DNA of 64,000 nucleotides from Marisa cornuarietis (Eukaryota > Mollusca > Gastropoda > Architaenioglossa > Ampullariidae). The stretch lies in contig SMMW01000519.1 of NCBI GenBank assembly GCA_004794655.1, positions 62,001 through 126,000 of the forward strand, written 5' to 3'. This document shows positions 24,600 through 34,800 of this stretch, one piece after another; the first letter of the stretch is position 1; every line of letters starts with the position of its first letter. The notes under the pieces were generated by a model. That model searched no databases. It was not told where the DNA came from and worked only from the letters and a program-made list of their open reading frames with translations. The position numbers and the translations under genes are program-made.

Positions 24600-25080
24600 C
24601 GTGTGTTCTCCTGTCTCAGCTCTGTCCTGTATCCCCCTCGCCAGGCTTAACTTTTTTCGCGATGCTCATGTACCGTCGGAGCGATTTGTAACTTTCACCC
24701 TCGCAAATCACCGCCGAGTACCTTTTTTCTCGCAATGGTTCACAGATCTGCGCCGATGTATTTTGAGCGCCAAAAGTAAGAACCAAGGCCCCACCAAGAC
24801 TAACAACTAGCGCTGGCCGACCAGCCCTCCATATCATCAATAGTCACACCTAGGAGTTTACGGCTTTGAACTTCTTTTATTGCTCAGGTACTCAGATGGA
24901 TTTTTGTAAATGGAGCAGTTAGGTTTTTCCCTCTTTTGTCTCTCTGGCTGCGGTATATTAATGGAGAAGATTATTTTTATTCGGTGATTTTGAAGGGCAG
25001 CGTGGATGGGCTTTTCCAAGGGTTTGGAGAGTGATGAAATCATTAAGATTGATCGATAGTTTGAAGGATTGTCTACGTCA
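24600..25080. other. Gene-free stretch
   Basis: No recognisable gene; short frames only. Confidence 0.4.
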
Positions 25081-25088
25081 CCTGAGAT

Positions 25089-25089
25089 T

Positions 25090-25121
<32 letters not shown>

Positions 25122-25122
25122 A
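25089..25122. repeat. (TA)n(TG)n microsatellite
   Basis: A TATATA run joined to a GTGTGT run. Confidence 0.9.
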
Positions 25123-25415
25123 TTGGTCGAAAGTTTGTAAGACTGTCTGTGTGAACTGATTTACATATTGAGAAGAAGGAGCGTCTGCCGAGTGTCTCCT
25201 GTCCGATGCGTGGAGCAGACAGGAAGGTGACACAAACAAACCGAGAGATCAACTCGGCCATATGACATAATGAAACCTGTTTTCTTGTTGAGACCAACGC
25301 GACAAACAAAATGTATCCAAATGTAACTCAAAATTTAATATTCAAACAACTCACACAAAGTTTTATAGAGCCACAAATTTTGGCAGAAAAAGGTAGATAA
25401 AAAAGAATGCCTCAC

Positions 25416-25500
25416 CTTTCACTACAGCTTCCAACCAGTGGCTTGCGGACTGTTTCTCTGAAGGCTGGTTCCTTCGCTCATCTTTCTGGCTTTTACTCAT
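25416..25500 (-). CDS. Possible first coding exon of an unknown gene (weak)
   Basis: On minus, an ATG at 25,500 opens a short lysine/glutamate-rich frame beginning MSKSQKDERRNQPSEK and ending EAVVK, followed by a good donor (AAAG|GTGAGG, GT at 25,415-25,414). No downstream exon was recognised, and I know no matching family. It is listed only because start, composition and donor fit; it could be chance. Confidence 0.18.
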
Positions 25501-25895
25501 GTTGACGACACAAATGATGTGCACCCTACATCCGGTTCTCTCTCCTTCAGTGCCGCACTTGCCACGTGTCCGGCAGCTGTTATTATCTACAGTATCTTTC
25601 CTCTCTGTGTATGTTGGGAGAAGAAAATAAAGGCAGAGCAAAGAGTTATCTCCTGCTTTTATCGGTGTCCAAACGTGGCCATTGTGCGCAGGCGTGAATT
25701 CCTGTCACGCCCCGACCGGGGGGGGGGGGGCGGGGCTTCTAGCAATGTTAATGTATGCACACGACAGCATCGCGCTACAGAAGCAATCAGCGCCACCTGG
25801 GACCAGAGAGCCATGAGACCACAACCAGGGATGAAAGTGCCAGAGTGCGCGGTCTCCTTGCTACAAAAACACACACTTGGAGAGATATTATCTAT

Positions 25896-25940
25896 ATATA
25901 TATATATAGAGAGAGAGAGAGTAAGAGAGAGAGTATTAAG
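25896..25940. repeat. (TA)n(GA)n microsatellite
   Basis: A TATATATATA run followed by GAGAGAGAG with one GTAA interruption. Confidence 0.85.
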
Positions 25941-26199
25941 TGCTCCGAAGCTCACGAGCCAGAACTAATCAATGTCTCAGAATGTTCGCGAGAATACTTT
26001 GCAATTTTCAGTCATACAGATGTCGGCAAAAAAACAGTTATGTCTGTAAAGTTTCAATTAATCTTAGCGTATGCTTGGAGTGTAACAGAAACCTGGGAGC
26101 TTGTTAAAATGACATTTATGAGCAGTTTTTTTGGGGGAGCATAAAACAAAATTGGACATCAGACGATTACAATCATGGGAAATGCCACCGATTTCACAA

Positions 26200-28920
26200 A
26201 TGCCACAACATCAGCGTTAGTGTTGTGAGGCTCAAACACCGTTTTCAAGTTCTCTTTAAAGTCATAAATGGATGGTAAGAAAAAGCTTAAACTAAATGAC
26301 GATAAAGCGGAACCCCTAGCTCCTTTGTCTGGAAGAAAAAATCAGTCTGTCCAATCACATCCAGGTGGGCGAAACCAACATCACCTTTACATCATCCGTC
26401 AGCAGTCTGGCATTTCTTGTCACTGTGGACATGAGCCTTGATAAACATGTTACAGCTGTCTGTCAGTCTATTATGATAAACATGTTACAGCTGTCTGTCA
26501 GTCTATTATGATAAACATGTTACAGCTGTCTGTCAGTCTATTATGATAAACATGTTACAGCTGTCTGTCAGTCTATTATCATAAACATGTTACAGCTGTC
26601 TGTCAGTCTATTATCATAAACATGTTACAGCTGTCTGTCAGTCTATTATCATAAACATGTTACAGCTGTCTGTCAGTCTATTATGATAAACATGTTACAG
26701 CTGTCTGTCAGTCTATTATGATAAACATGTTACAGCTGTCTGTCAGTCTATTATCATAAACATGTTACAGCTGTCTGTCAGTCTATTATCATAAACATGT
26801 TACAGCTGTCTGTCAGTCTATTATCATAAACATGTTACAGCTGTCTGTCAGTCTATTATCATAAACATGTTACAGCTGTCAGTCAGTCTATTATGATAAA
26901 CATGTTACAGCTGTCTGTCAGTCTATTATCATAAACATGTTACAGCTGTCTGTCAGTCTATTATCATAAACATGTTACAGCTGTCTGTCAGTCTATTATC
27001 ATAAACATGTTACAGCTGTCTGTCAGTCTATTATGATAAACATGTTACAGCTGTCTGTCAGTCTATTATCATAAACATGTTACAGCTGTCTGTCAGTCTA
27101 TTATCATAAACATGTTACAGCTGTCTGTCAGTCTATTATCATAAACATGTTACAGCTGTCTGTCAGTCTATTATCATAAACATGTTACAGCTGTCAGTCA
27201 GTCTATTATCATAAACATGTTACAGCTGTCTGTCAGTCTATTATCATAAACATGTTACAGCTGTCTGTCAGTCTATTATCATAAACATGTTACAGCTGTC
27301 TGTCAGTCTATTATCATAAACATGTTACAGCTGTCTGTCAGTCTATTATCAGAAACATGTTACAGCTGTCTGTCAGTCTATTATCATAAACATGTTACAG
27401 CTGTCTGTCAGTCTATTATGATAAACATGTTACAGCTGTCTGTCAGTCTATTATCATAAACATGTTACAGCTGTCTGTCAGTCTATTGTCATAAACATGT
27501 TACAGCTGTCTGTCAGTCTGTTATGATAAACATGTTCCAGCTGTCTGTCAGTCTGTCTATTATCATAAACATGTTACAGCTGTTTGTCAGTCTGCTTATT
27601 ATGATAGACATGTTACAGCTGTCTGTCAGTCTGCTTATTATGATAAACATGTTACAGCTGTCTGTCTGCCTATTATGATAAACATGTTACAGCTGTCTGT
27701 CAGTCTGTCTATTATGATAAACATGTTCCAGCTGTATGTTAGTCTGTCTATTGTGATAGACATGTTACAGCGGTTTGTCAATCTGTCTATTGTGATAGAC
27801 ATGTTACAGCTGTTTGTCAGTCTGTCTATTGTGATAGACATGTTACAGCTGTTTGTCAGTCTGTCTATTATGATAAACGTGTCACAGCTGTCTTTCAGTC
27901 TGTCTATTGTTATAGACGTTTTACAGCTGTCTGTCAGTCTGTCTATTATGATAAACATGTTACACCTGTCTGTCAGTCTGTCTATTATGAGATTAACATG
28001 TTACAGCTGTCTGTCTGTCTATTATGATAAACATGTTACAGCTGTCTGTCAGTCTATCTATTATGATAGAAATGTTACACTGTCTGTCAGTCTGTCTATT
28101 ACGATAAACATGTTACAGCTGTCTGTCTGTCTGTCTATTATAATAAACATGTTACAGCTGTCTCTCAGTCTGCCTAATATGATAAACATATTACAGCTGT
28201 CTGTCAGTCTGTCTATTATGATAAACATGTTACAGCTGTCTGTCAGTCTGCCTATTATGATAAACATGTTACAGCTGTCTGTCAGTCTGTCTATTATGAT
28301 AAACATTTTACAGCTGTCTGTCAGTCTATCTATTATGATAGAAATGTTACACTGTCTGTCAGTCTGTCTATTACGATAGATATGCAGCAACTGTCTGTCA
28401 GTCAGCCTATTATGAGCTCCGTAAGATCAGTGACATGCACAGGATTGTTGGCTACTGTGCAGCAAAACAGCAGAAACTCTCTCCCTTTCCATATCCCCCC
28501 CCCCCACACACACACACACACCTACAACTGAATTCTTCAAATCTGCACTGAAAACGCACCTCTTCCTTGAGTATTACTCCTAACACAGTCCACACAATGC
28601 TCGTCCTTCTTACCCTCCCCCTTCCCCCAACACACACACACACACACACATTCACACACACACACACACACACACTTTTCCGCTTGTTGCTACTTTCCTA
28701 CTTGTTTTTCTCTGCAGAATCACGATATTCTCAGTCCTGGTTACTTGGCTCCTTTTTGTGTTTTCTATGTTTGTCTTCTGTTTGTCGTCAGTATTGTTGT
28801 TTATTCTTCTGTCCCTTGTGCGCTGTCCATGTTGTCCATGTCTCATCCCTGTTTTAATCTCTTTACGAGTGTGCGTATGTGCTACACAAATCTTTTATTT
28901 GCTGTTATTAAAAGTCTCGG
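26200..28920 (+). pseudogene. L2/CR1-like LINE relic hosting a minisatellite
   Basis: On plus, ORF2 words appear before the array: KLKLNDDKAE (about 26,285), then after a frame change INQ-type and VGETNITF stretches and MSLDKHVTAVCQS (about 26,430-26,470). At the other side of the array the same protein resumes as AYYELRKISD (28,405-28,435), jumps to GYCAAKQ (28,450-28,470; the block between is deleted relative to the 58-kb copy), and ends FFKSALKTHLFLEYYS (about 28,530-28,580) before a 3' UTR with two (CA)n tracts. The copy at 57,690-58,646 shows the uninterrupted order. So a LINE was internally deleted and had about 1.95 kb of tandem repeat grown inside its ORF. Confidence 0.85.
26440..28395. 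repeat. 35/39-bp minisatellite derived from LINE codons
   Basis: About 31 near-identical 35-bp copies (26,440-27,530), reading GATAAACATGTTACAGCTGT followed by CTGTCAGTCTATTAT. About 20 more diverged copies follow to 28,395, many 39 bp because they carry four more bases (CAGTCTGTCTATT or CAGTCTGCCTATT). The 39-bp form is 13 codons long and matches the LINE protein segment DKHVTAVCQSAYY in frame; the 35-bp form lacks those four bases. The long plus and minus frames across it (plus 27,675-28,379) only read the repeat. Confidence 0.95.
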
Positions 28921-29072
28921 GACCGTTCTCACCACGTGTACCGTGTGACTTTAGTTCTACTGGTAGAGAAGCCGATCTATTTTTAGCGCCAGACGTCCAC
29001 GTGAAGTAATTTTAACATTTTTTTTAATCTTTCGCGGACTTTATTTATTTGCTTTATTCGTGCATTCCCTAG

Positions 29073-29301
29073 GACTTTGGCCGCCACCAACATCAGTGCT
29101 AACACAATCAGCCCCGCGATCAGTGACGTCCTTACTTCGCAGATTTGTCACGACGTGGGGTTTGGTCCACGGCCCGGGCCACCGCCACTGCGCCTGTCCG
29201 ACAACAGCGCCGGAAATACAATTACGTCTCCGCCTCGGTCTCCACAGGGAAGCAGCGTGTGTACAGGACCGACACCCGGCCACGACACCCCGCCTTGTCA
29301 G
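29073..29301 (+). CDS. Possible internal coding exon, Pro/Ser/Thr-rich (weak)
   Basis: A pyrimidine tract and acceptor (CATTCCCTAG, AG at 29,071-29,072) precede a 229-base open block. It ends at a donor-like CAG|GTGAAG (GT at 29,302-29,303). The 76 codons read TLAATNISANTISPAISDVL..., then a proline-rich stretch and end DTPPCQ. The region is GC- and CpG-rich compared with its surroundings. No partner exon or family was recognised, so it may be a fragment of an unidentified gene or chance. Confidence 0.22.
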
Positions 29302-29758
29302 GTGAAGTAAGACGAGGGGACGTCACGTCTCGCGAGACAAGCGGCTGCACGTGCAGGCCACGTGATGCTCACTCGCCATGATTGCCGAGGTCCATATCTT
29401 CGGTCCAAATGCTGTGACAGAAGTTGCTTTTTTTCCACTAAATGATTATTATATTCTTGCCAAAATATCCCAGCCACAGCCACAGGCCATGTGGTCAGCT
29501 ACCTTCTTCTCTCCTCCTCATCTTCTCTTCTCCCCAAAACCCCACCCCCCTGGGACAAATTTTTCATCGCGCCTCGAAGCTTCTTAGAGAACTGGTAAAG
29601 CCGCTAAGAGCGTTAAGAGGACAATTCCTGTCGGTATTTCGGCCATCTTGCCGGATAATCTGACCCACGCCGGTGTTCCGATCTCACAGACAGCATACAG
29701 CTACACTTACAGCTACGCACAGTCGAACATCACAGACAGCACAGAGCTGCAGTTACAT
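29302..29758. other. Gene-free, partly GC-rich stretch
   Basis: CpG-rich to about 29,400; no recognised coding sequence. Confidence 0.35.
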
Positions 29759-29870
29759 TTAATAATAATAATAATAATAAATAGTTATATAGCGCTTTAT
29801 CCTACCATCATAGGCTAGCTGAACGTGCTGCAAAAATATAAACACAGAGAGAATAACAATAATAACACAA
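29759..29870 (-). mobile_element. LINE/SINE 3' tail
   Basis: An (AAT)n tract then ATAGTTATATAGCGCTTTATCC, the same tail style as the LINE copies (TATAGCGCATATTC) in minus orientation. The rest of the element is not recognisable. Confidence 0.5.
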
Positions 29871-30719
29871 CAGAACATGCTAACGTTCGGTCTATCGAGT
29901 GCCATATGGCAGATGAACGATATGTGCTCCCTAACTGCTCCTCTAGCTACAGGTACGCACACTACAGTCTCTACCTTTCATGAAAGCACCTGGCAGGGAC
30001 CATCGTCAGTCCCACACGTTCTTGTCAAGTATGGTCCAGTAATGTTACCTTCTTTGAAATTAAGTCTTAGGTAATTTATTATTAGTAATTATTTTGATGT
30101 GATTAAATATTGTAGTTATTATTACCTACACAATAGTCCTTATCATTTCCACGTGTGAAAGCGAGGCGGTAATAGAGCAGTCAATATAAAATAGTGTTTA
30201 TCAGCGTTTTCATTATTGCCAGATCATGTCACACTCTCTATGGTGCACACAGGGGAGCAAACTGCAGGACTAGGGGAGGTAAATTGTGACCTTGCTCACT
30301 GCTGCCATTCTTCTGCTCAAGTGGTAGCAAGCATGACCTCGGCATTTCTTGTAAATTAGGTGTGAAGCCATGAGTTGTTTCCCTTTCTTGCCGACATTTT
30401 ATTTACCCTACTTACTCGTGCCCTCGCCTGAACTCAGATCCTGGAGAAAACTACCCCCAAGGTTAAGTTCCTTCTCACACCTTGGATAGTGTCTCTTGGG
30501 TTGCGCTTTAACCGTCACCAAACAATGTGGCGACAAAGTAGTTCTTCGTTAATAACAGACTAGATGATTTGTTATCTTTACAACTGTTTGTGTCTGCAAG
30601 GACAAGACAAAGCGACATAAATGTTACATGGACCACGTGCTTCCTGGGGATGGCAAGAAGCACTTGCCACATGTAAAGCTACATTGTGTTGATGAAGGGG
30701 AAAACCAAGATCACTTAGT
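29871..30719. other. Gene-free stretch
   Basis: No gene recognised between the LINE tail and the 36-bp array. Confidence 0.4.
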
Positions 30720-31790
30720 CAACCACAAGACCACGTCACTAGTATACTACCCACTCAGTCAGACACAAGACCGCGTCACTAATATACCGACCAGTCAGTC
30801 AGATACTAGATCACGTCACTAGTGTACTGCCCAGTTAGATACTAGATCACGTCACTAGTGTACTGCCCAGTTAGATACTAGACTACGTCACTAGTGTACT
30901 GCCCAGTTAGATACTAGATCACGTCACTAGTGTACTGCCCAGTTAGATACTAGACTACGTCACTAGTGTACTGCCCAGTTAGATACTAGACTACGTCACT
31001 AGTGTACTGCCCAGTTAGATACTAGACTACGTCACTAGTGTACTGCCCAGTTAGATACTAGATCACGTCACTAGTGTACTGCTGAGTTAGATACTAGACT
31101 ACGTCACTAGTGTACTGCCCAGTTAGATACTAGACTACGTCACTAGTGTACTGCCCAGTTAGATACTAGATCACGTCACTAGTGTACTGCCCAGTTAGAT
31201 ACTAGATCACGTCACTAGTGTACTGCCCAGTTAGATACTAGATCACGTCACTAGTGTACTGCCCAGTTAGATACTAGATCACGTCACTAGTGTACTGCCC
31301 AGTTAGATACTAGATCACGTCACTAGTGTACTGCCCAGTTAGATACAAGACTACGTCACTAGTGTACTGCCCACTCAGTCAACTACAAGACCGCGTCACT
31401 AATATACCGACCAGTCAGTCAGATACTAGATCACGTCACTAGTGTACTGCCCAGTTAGATACTAGATCACGTCACTAGTGTACTGCCCAGTTAGATACTA
31501 GACCACGTCACTAGTGTACTACCCAGTTAGATACTAGACCACGTCACTAGTGTACTGCTCAGTCAGTCAACCACAAGACCGCGTCACTAGTGTACTTCCC
31601 AGTCAGTCAGATACCAGACCACGTAACTAGTGTACTGCCCAGTCAGTCAACCACAAGCACGTCACTAGTGTACTGCCCAGTCAGTCATCCACAAGCACGT
31701 CACTAGTGTACTGCCCAGTCAGTCATCCACAAGCACCTCACTAGTGTACTGCCCAGTCAATCAACCACAAGATCACGTCACTGATGTATT
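30720..31790. repeat. 36-bp minisatellite array
   Basis: About 21 regular copies of a 36-bp unit made of CAGTTAGATACTAGATCACG plus TCACTAGTGTACTGCC, with the variant GACTACG for GATCACG. It is flanked by longer units containing CAGTCAGTCAACCACAAGAC. The long-unit block with CGTCACTAATATACCGACCA appears at both about 30,765 and 31,390, so a block of about 620 bp has been duplicated. ACTAGT occurs in almost every unit. Confidence 0.96.
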
Positions 31791-32154
31791 CCCCAGGTAT
31801 CTAAGCCACAATGCCGCGTCGCTGTCCCTCCCACACGCTCTGCGCATGCGTCGTCGAGCGCAACTGTCCCTACAACTTTGTGTCAGTGTCGGAAATCTCC
31901 TCTCCCTCGTGACTTCCTGCCTGTTTCGTGAACGTCGACAACATCCAAGTCGTCGGTAGCCAAGTAGAAAATAAGTTGCAGCCAAGACTTGTAGATGCTT
32001 CCGATCATTGGCTGTTGATGGTAGAGTAAATGTCAGAGAGACAGTACACAGCGTGACGCTCGTGTCAGTAAGAAGGGAACCTGTAGGATGTGAGTATCTT
32101 TAGAGACACTGCTTGCTGTTCATGTTAATAATAACAGTAGAACACGATCACAGC

Positions 32155-32450
32155 ACCGCGACGTCACAAATAGATGATGTCCACTTGCGTGTTCACTCTC
32201 TGAGACGTCACAGTGTGTGTACACGCGTGTTGATTCTGAGACGTCACAGATAGAATGGGTACACTTACTAGATTACTCTGTTTGGGTTGTGACGTCACAT
32301 AGGAGGGTTACACTTACTAGATTACTCTCTGGGTCGTGACGTCACATAGAATATGTACACTTACTAGATTACTCTGTTTGGTCTGTGACATCACAAATAG
32401 AGTGCGCATACTTACTATATTATTCTCGGCTTGGATTGTGACATCACAAA
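32155..32450. repeat. Degenerate ~50-bp repeat carrying CRE-like TGACGTCA palindromes
   Basis: Units of 47-53 bp made of (T)GACGTCACA(T)AGA, then GTACACTTACTAGATTACTCTG. Core positions are about 32,241, 32,291, 32,338, 32,388 and 32,441, with isolated cores at 32,160 and 32,204. Two cores are exact TGACGTCA (32,290-32,297 and 32,337-32,344); two are TGACATCA. Any regulatory role is inference. Confidence 0.75.
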
Positions 32451-32819
32451 TTCAATCAGTGTTGACGTGAACCGTCCGCACTGTGGAATCACAGATAACA
32501 ACGTGCAGACAGTTCACCTGAGCTCTTGTGCTAGGTGAGGACACAGCTGTGCACACGCTCCTTGACTGCTAATTATAGAAAATAAGTTTTGATGACAATG
32601 TGTTGGAAGGTGTCTGATGAGGCCGATCATGACCCGGAAGTTCTTCCACACGTGGGGCATGCGTGCGAGGTGGTGGGGTGTTGGTGGGGTGGACGTTTTG
32701 GCCTTGCGTCCTTCATGTTTCTGTTCTGCTGCTGTTTCTGTGTCTGACCACCTGCATTCCCGTCAGTGTAACGCCAGCACGAGCGGTCGAGGGCAAGGGC
32801 CGCCCTGCAGGCAGCATCG

Positions 32820-33750
32820 GCTTTGAGGTCTTGGAGAGTAGCTTTGAGGTCTTTGAGAGTGGCTTGAGGTCTTTGAGAGTGGCTTGAGGTCTTTGAGAGT
32901 GGCTTTGAGGTCTTTGAGAGTAGCTTTGAGGTCTTTGAGAGTAGCTTTGAGGTCTTTGAGAGTAGCTTTGAGGTCTTTGAGAGTTGTTTGATGTCTTTGA
33001 AAGTAGCTTTGAGGTCTTTGAGAGTGGTTTGATGTCTTTGAAAGTAGCTTTGAGGTCTTTGAGAGTGGTTTGATGTCTTTGAAAGTAGCTTTGAGGTCTT
33101 TGAGAGTGGTTTGATGTCTTTGAAAGTAGCTTTGAGGTCTTTGAGAGTGGTTTGATGTCTTTGAAAGTAGCTTTGAGGTCTTTGAGAGTGGTTTGATGTC
33201 TTTGAAAGTAGCTTTGAGGTCTTTGAGTGTGGTTTGATGTCTTTGAGAGTAGCTTTGAGGTCTTTGAGAGTAGCTTTGAGGTCTTTGAGAGTTGTTTGAT
33301 GTCTTTGAAAGTAGCTTTGAGGTCTTTGAGAGTGGTTTGATGTCTTTGAAAGTAGCTTTGAGGTCTTTGAGAGTGGTTTGATGTCTTTGAAAGTAGCTTT
33401 GAGGTCTTTGAGAGTGGTTTGAGGTCTTTGAGTGTGGTTTGATGTCTTTGAGAGTAGCTTTGAGGTCTTTGAGAGTTGTTTGATGTCTTTGAGAGTAGCT
33501 TTGAGGTCTTTGAGTGTGATTTGATGTCTTTGAAAGTAGCTTTGAGGTCTTTGAAAGTAGCTTTGAGGTCTTTGAGAGTGGTTTGATGTCTTTGAAAGTA
33601 GCTTTGAGGTCTTTGAGAGTAGCTTTGAGGTCTTTGAGAGTAGTTTGATGTCTTTGAGAGTAGCTTTGAGGTCTTTGAGAGTGGTTTGAGGTCTTTGAGA
33701 GTAGCTTTGAGGTCTTTGAGAGTGTTTTGAGGTCTTTGAGAGTGTTCTTT
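32820..33750. repeat. 20/21-bp minisatellite (41-bp dimer) inside LINE ORF
   Basis: Units GTCTTTGAGAGTAGCTTTGA(G), 21 bp, alternate with GTCTTTGAGAGTGGTTTGAT, 20 bp, giving a 41-bp higher-order dimer over much of the array. On minus the 21-bp unit reads as seven codons (TLKDLKA). About 45 units. Confidence 0.95.
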
Positions 33751-34059
33751 CAAGTGTTTGAGGGTGGTCGTCAGGTTGTTTTCCCTTCCTATTGTGCACT
33801 TGCCCTGACACAGCTCTCCACACAGCAACTGCTTTAAAAGACAAATGTCAGGCATACGGACGACATGCCCAGTCCCTCAGGTTTAGTCTTAAAAATATGC
33901 GGATGCTGGGGACGCAGCCACGTCACAAGACCTCTGTCTTGGGGATCCTATCCTGCCATTAGATGTGAAGCAGACGGTTGAGCTGCTTGACGTGTATGGT
34001 GTACATGGTCCAAGTCTCACCAGCATGGGGTAGAGTGAGGAGGATTAATGCCGTGTAAA

Positions 34060-34425
34060 CGTTCAGCTTGGTGGTAAGGTTGAGATATTCAGCTTGGTGG
34101 TAAGGTTGAGATATTCAGCTTGGTGGTAAGGTTGAGATATTCAGCTTGGTGGTAAGGTTGAGATATTCAGCTTGGTGGTAAGGTTGAGACATTCAGCTTG
34201 GTGGTAAGGTTGAGATATTCAGCTTGGTGGTAAGGTTGAGATATTCAGCTTGGTGGTAAGGTTGAGATATTCAGCTTGGTGGTAATGTTGAGATATTCAG
34301 CTTGGTGGTAAGGTTGAGATATTCAGCTTGGTGGTAAGGTTGAGATATTCAGCTTGGTGGTAAGGTTGAGATATTCAGCTTGGTGGTAATGTTGAGATAT
34401 TCAGCTTGGTGGTAAGGAGCTGGTG
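34060..34425. repeat. 26-bp minisatellite inside the same LINE ORF
   Basis: About 14 copies of TTCAGCTTGGTGGTAAGGTT plus GAGATA, with few variants (GACATT, AATGTT). On minus it reads the LINE words L-T-T-K-L-N, and it sits exactly where that protein segment belongs. Confidence 0.95.
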
Positions 34426-34800
34426 GGCAGTAAAAATTGTCTGTGGTGCCGCGTCCATCAAATATGCCGCATTGGAGAATGTCCTTGTCGAGATGCTCAG
34501 AGAGGCGGTTTAAAAGGAGTCGGACCAATATTATGTCTGTAGTGAGATGTCCCTGTGGTTATCGACGGACTGATGGTTGCCCTGGACTGTGGTGACATCC
34601 TTGACATCCAAGTTGTTGGGGAAAAGGGGCGGACTGCGCACTCATTCCACATGAAATCAGAGAATCGCTCGGTGTGTGTGTGTTTGTCGGCATCGCCCTG
34701 GATTTCGTCATCTTTCTTTCTAAGCTAGGTATTATGCATCTTACGAACCCCTTTCTGCACTTAGCCGCGCACACTTGAGTCGGCATTTTTATTTATTTAT

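Larger units (their letters stand above)
32590..34800 (-). pseudogene. RTE-like LINE ORF2 relic carrying two internal tandem arrays
   Basis: Read on minus from about 34,800: AAKCRKGF-type linker; NHRDISL near 34,555; RLLLNRLSEHLDKDIL then DGRGTTDNF (34,440-34,535), the RT finger region; the 26-bp array; LTTKLNVYTALILLTLPHAG, ETWTMY and KQLNRLLHI (33,960-34,070), the region after the catalytic core; RMPDICLLKQLLCGELCQGK (33,795-33,855); the 20/21-bp array; and a C terminus with ALALDRSCWRYTDGNA and a CPTCGRTSGS finger-like end (about 32,640-32,830). The catalytic palm motifs are missing. Minus-strand frames of 380 and 405 residues exist only because the arrays lack stops; their ends are genuine LINE sequence. 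Confidence 0.85.

Noticed and set aside
27675..28379. 234-residue plus-strand frame of repeated MINMLQLSVSLSI
   Set aside because: It reads the 39-bp minisatellite out of the LINE frame; the unit length being a multiple of three keeps it open.
32627..33855. Minus-strand frames of 405 and 380 residues as a novel repetitive protein
   Set aside because: Open in two frames because the 20/21-bp unit lacks stops; both ends are LINE protein sequence, so this is a LINE relic with an array inside.
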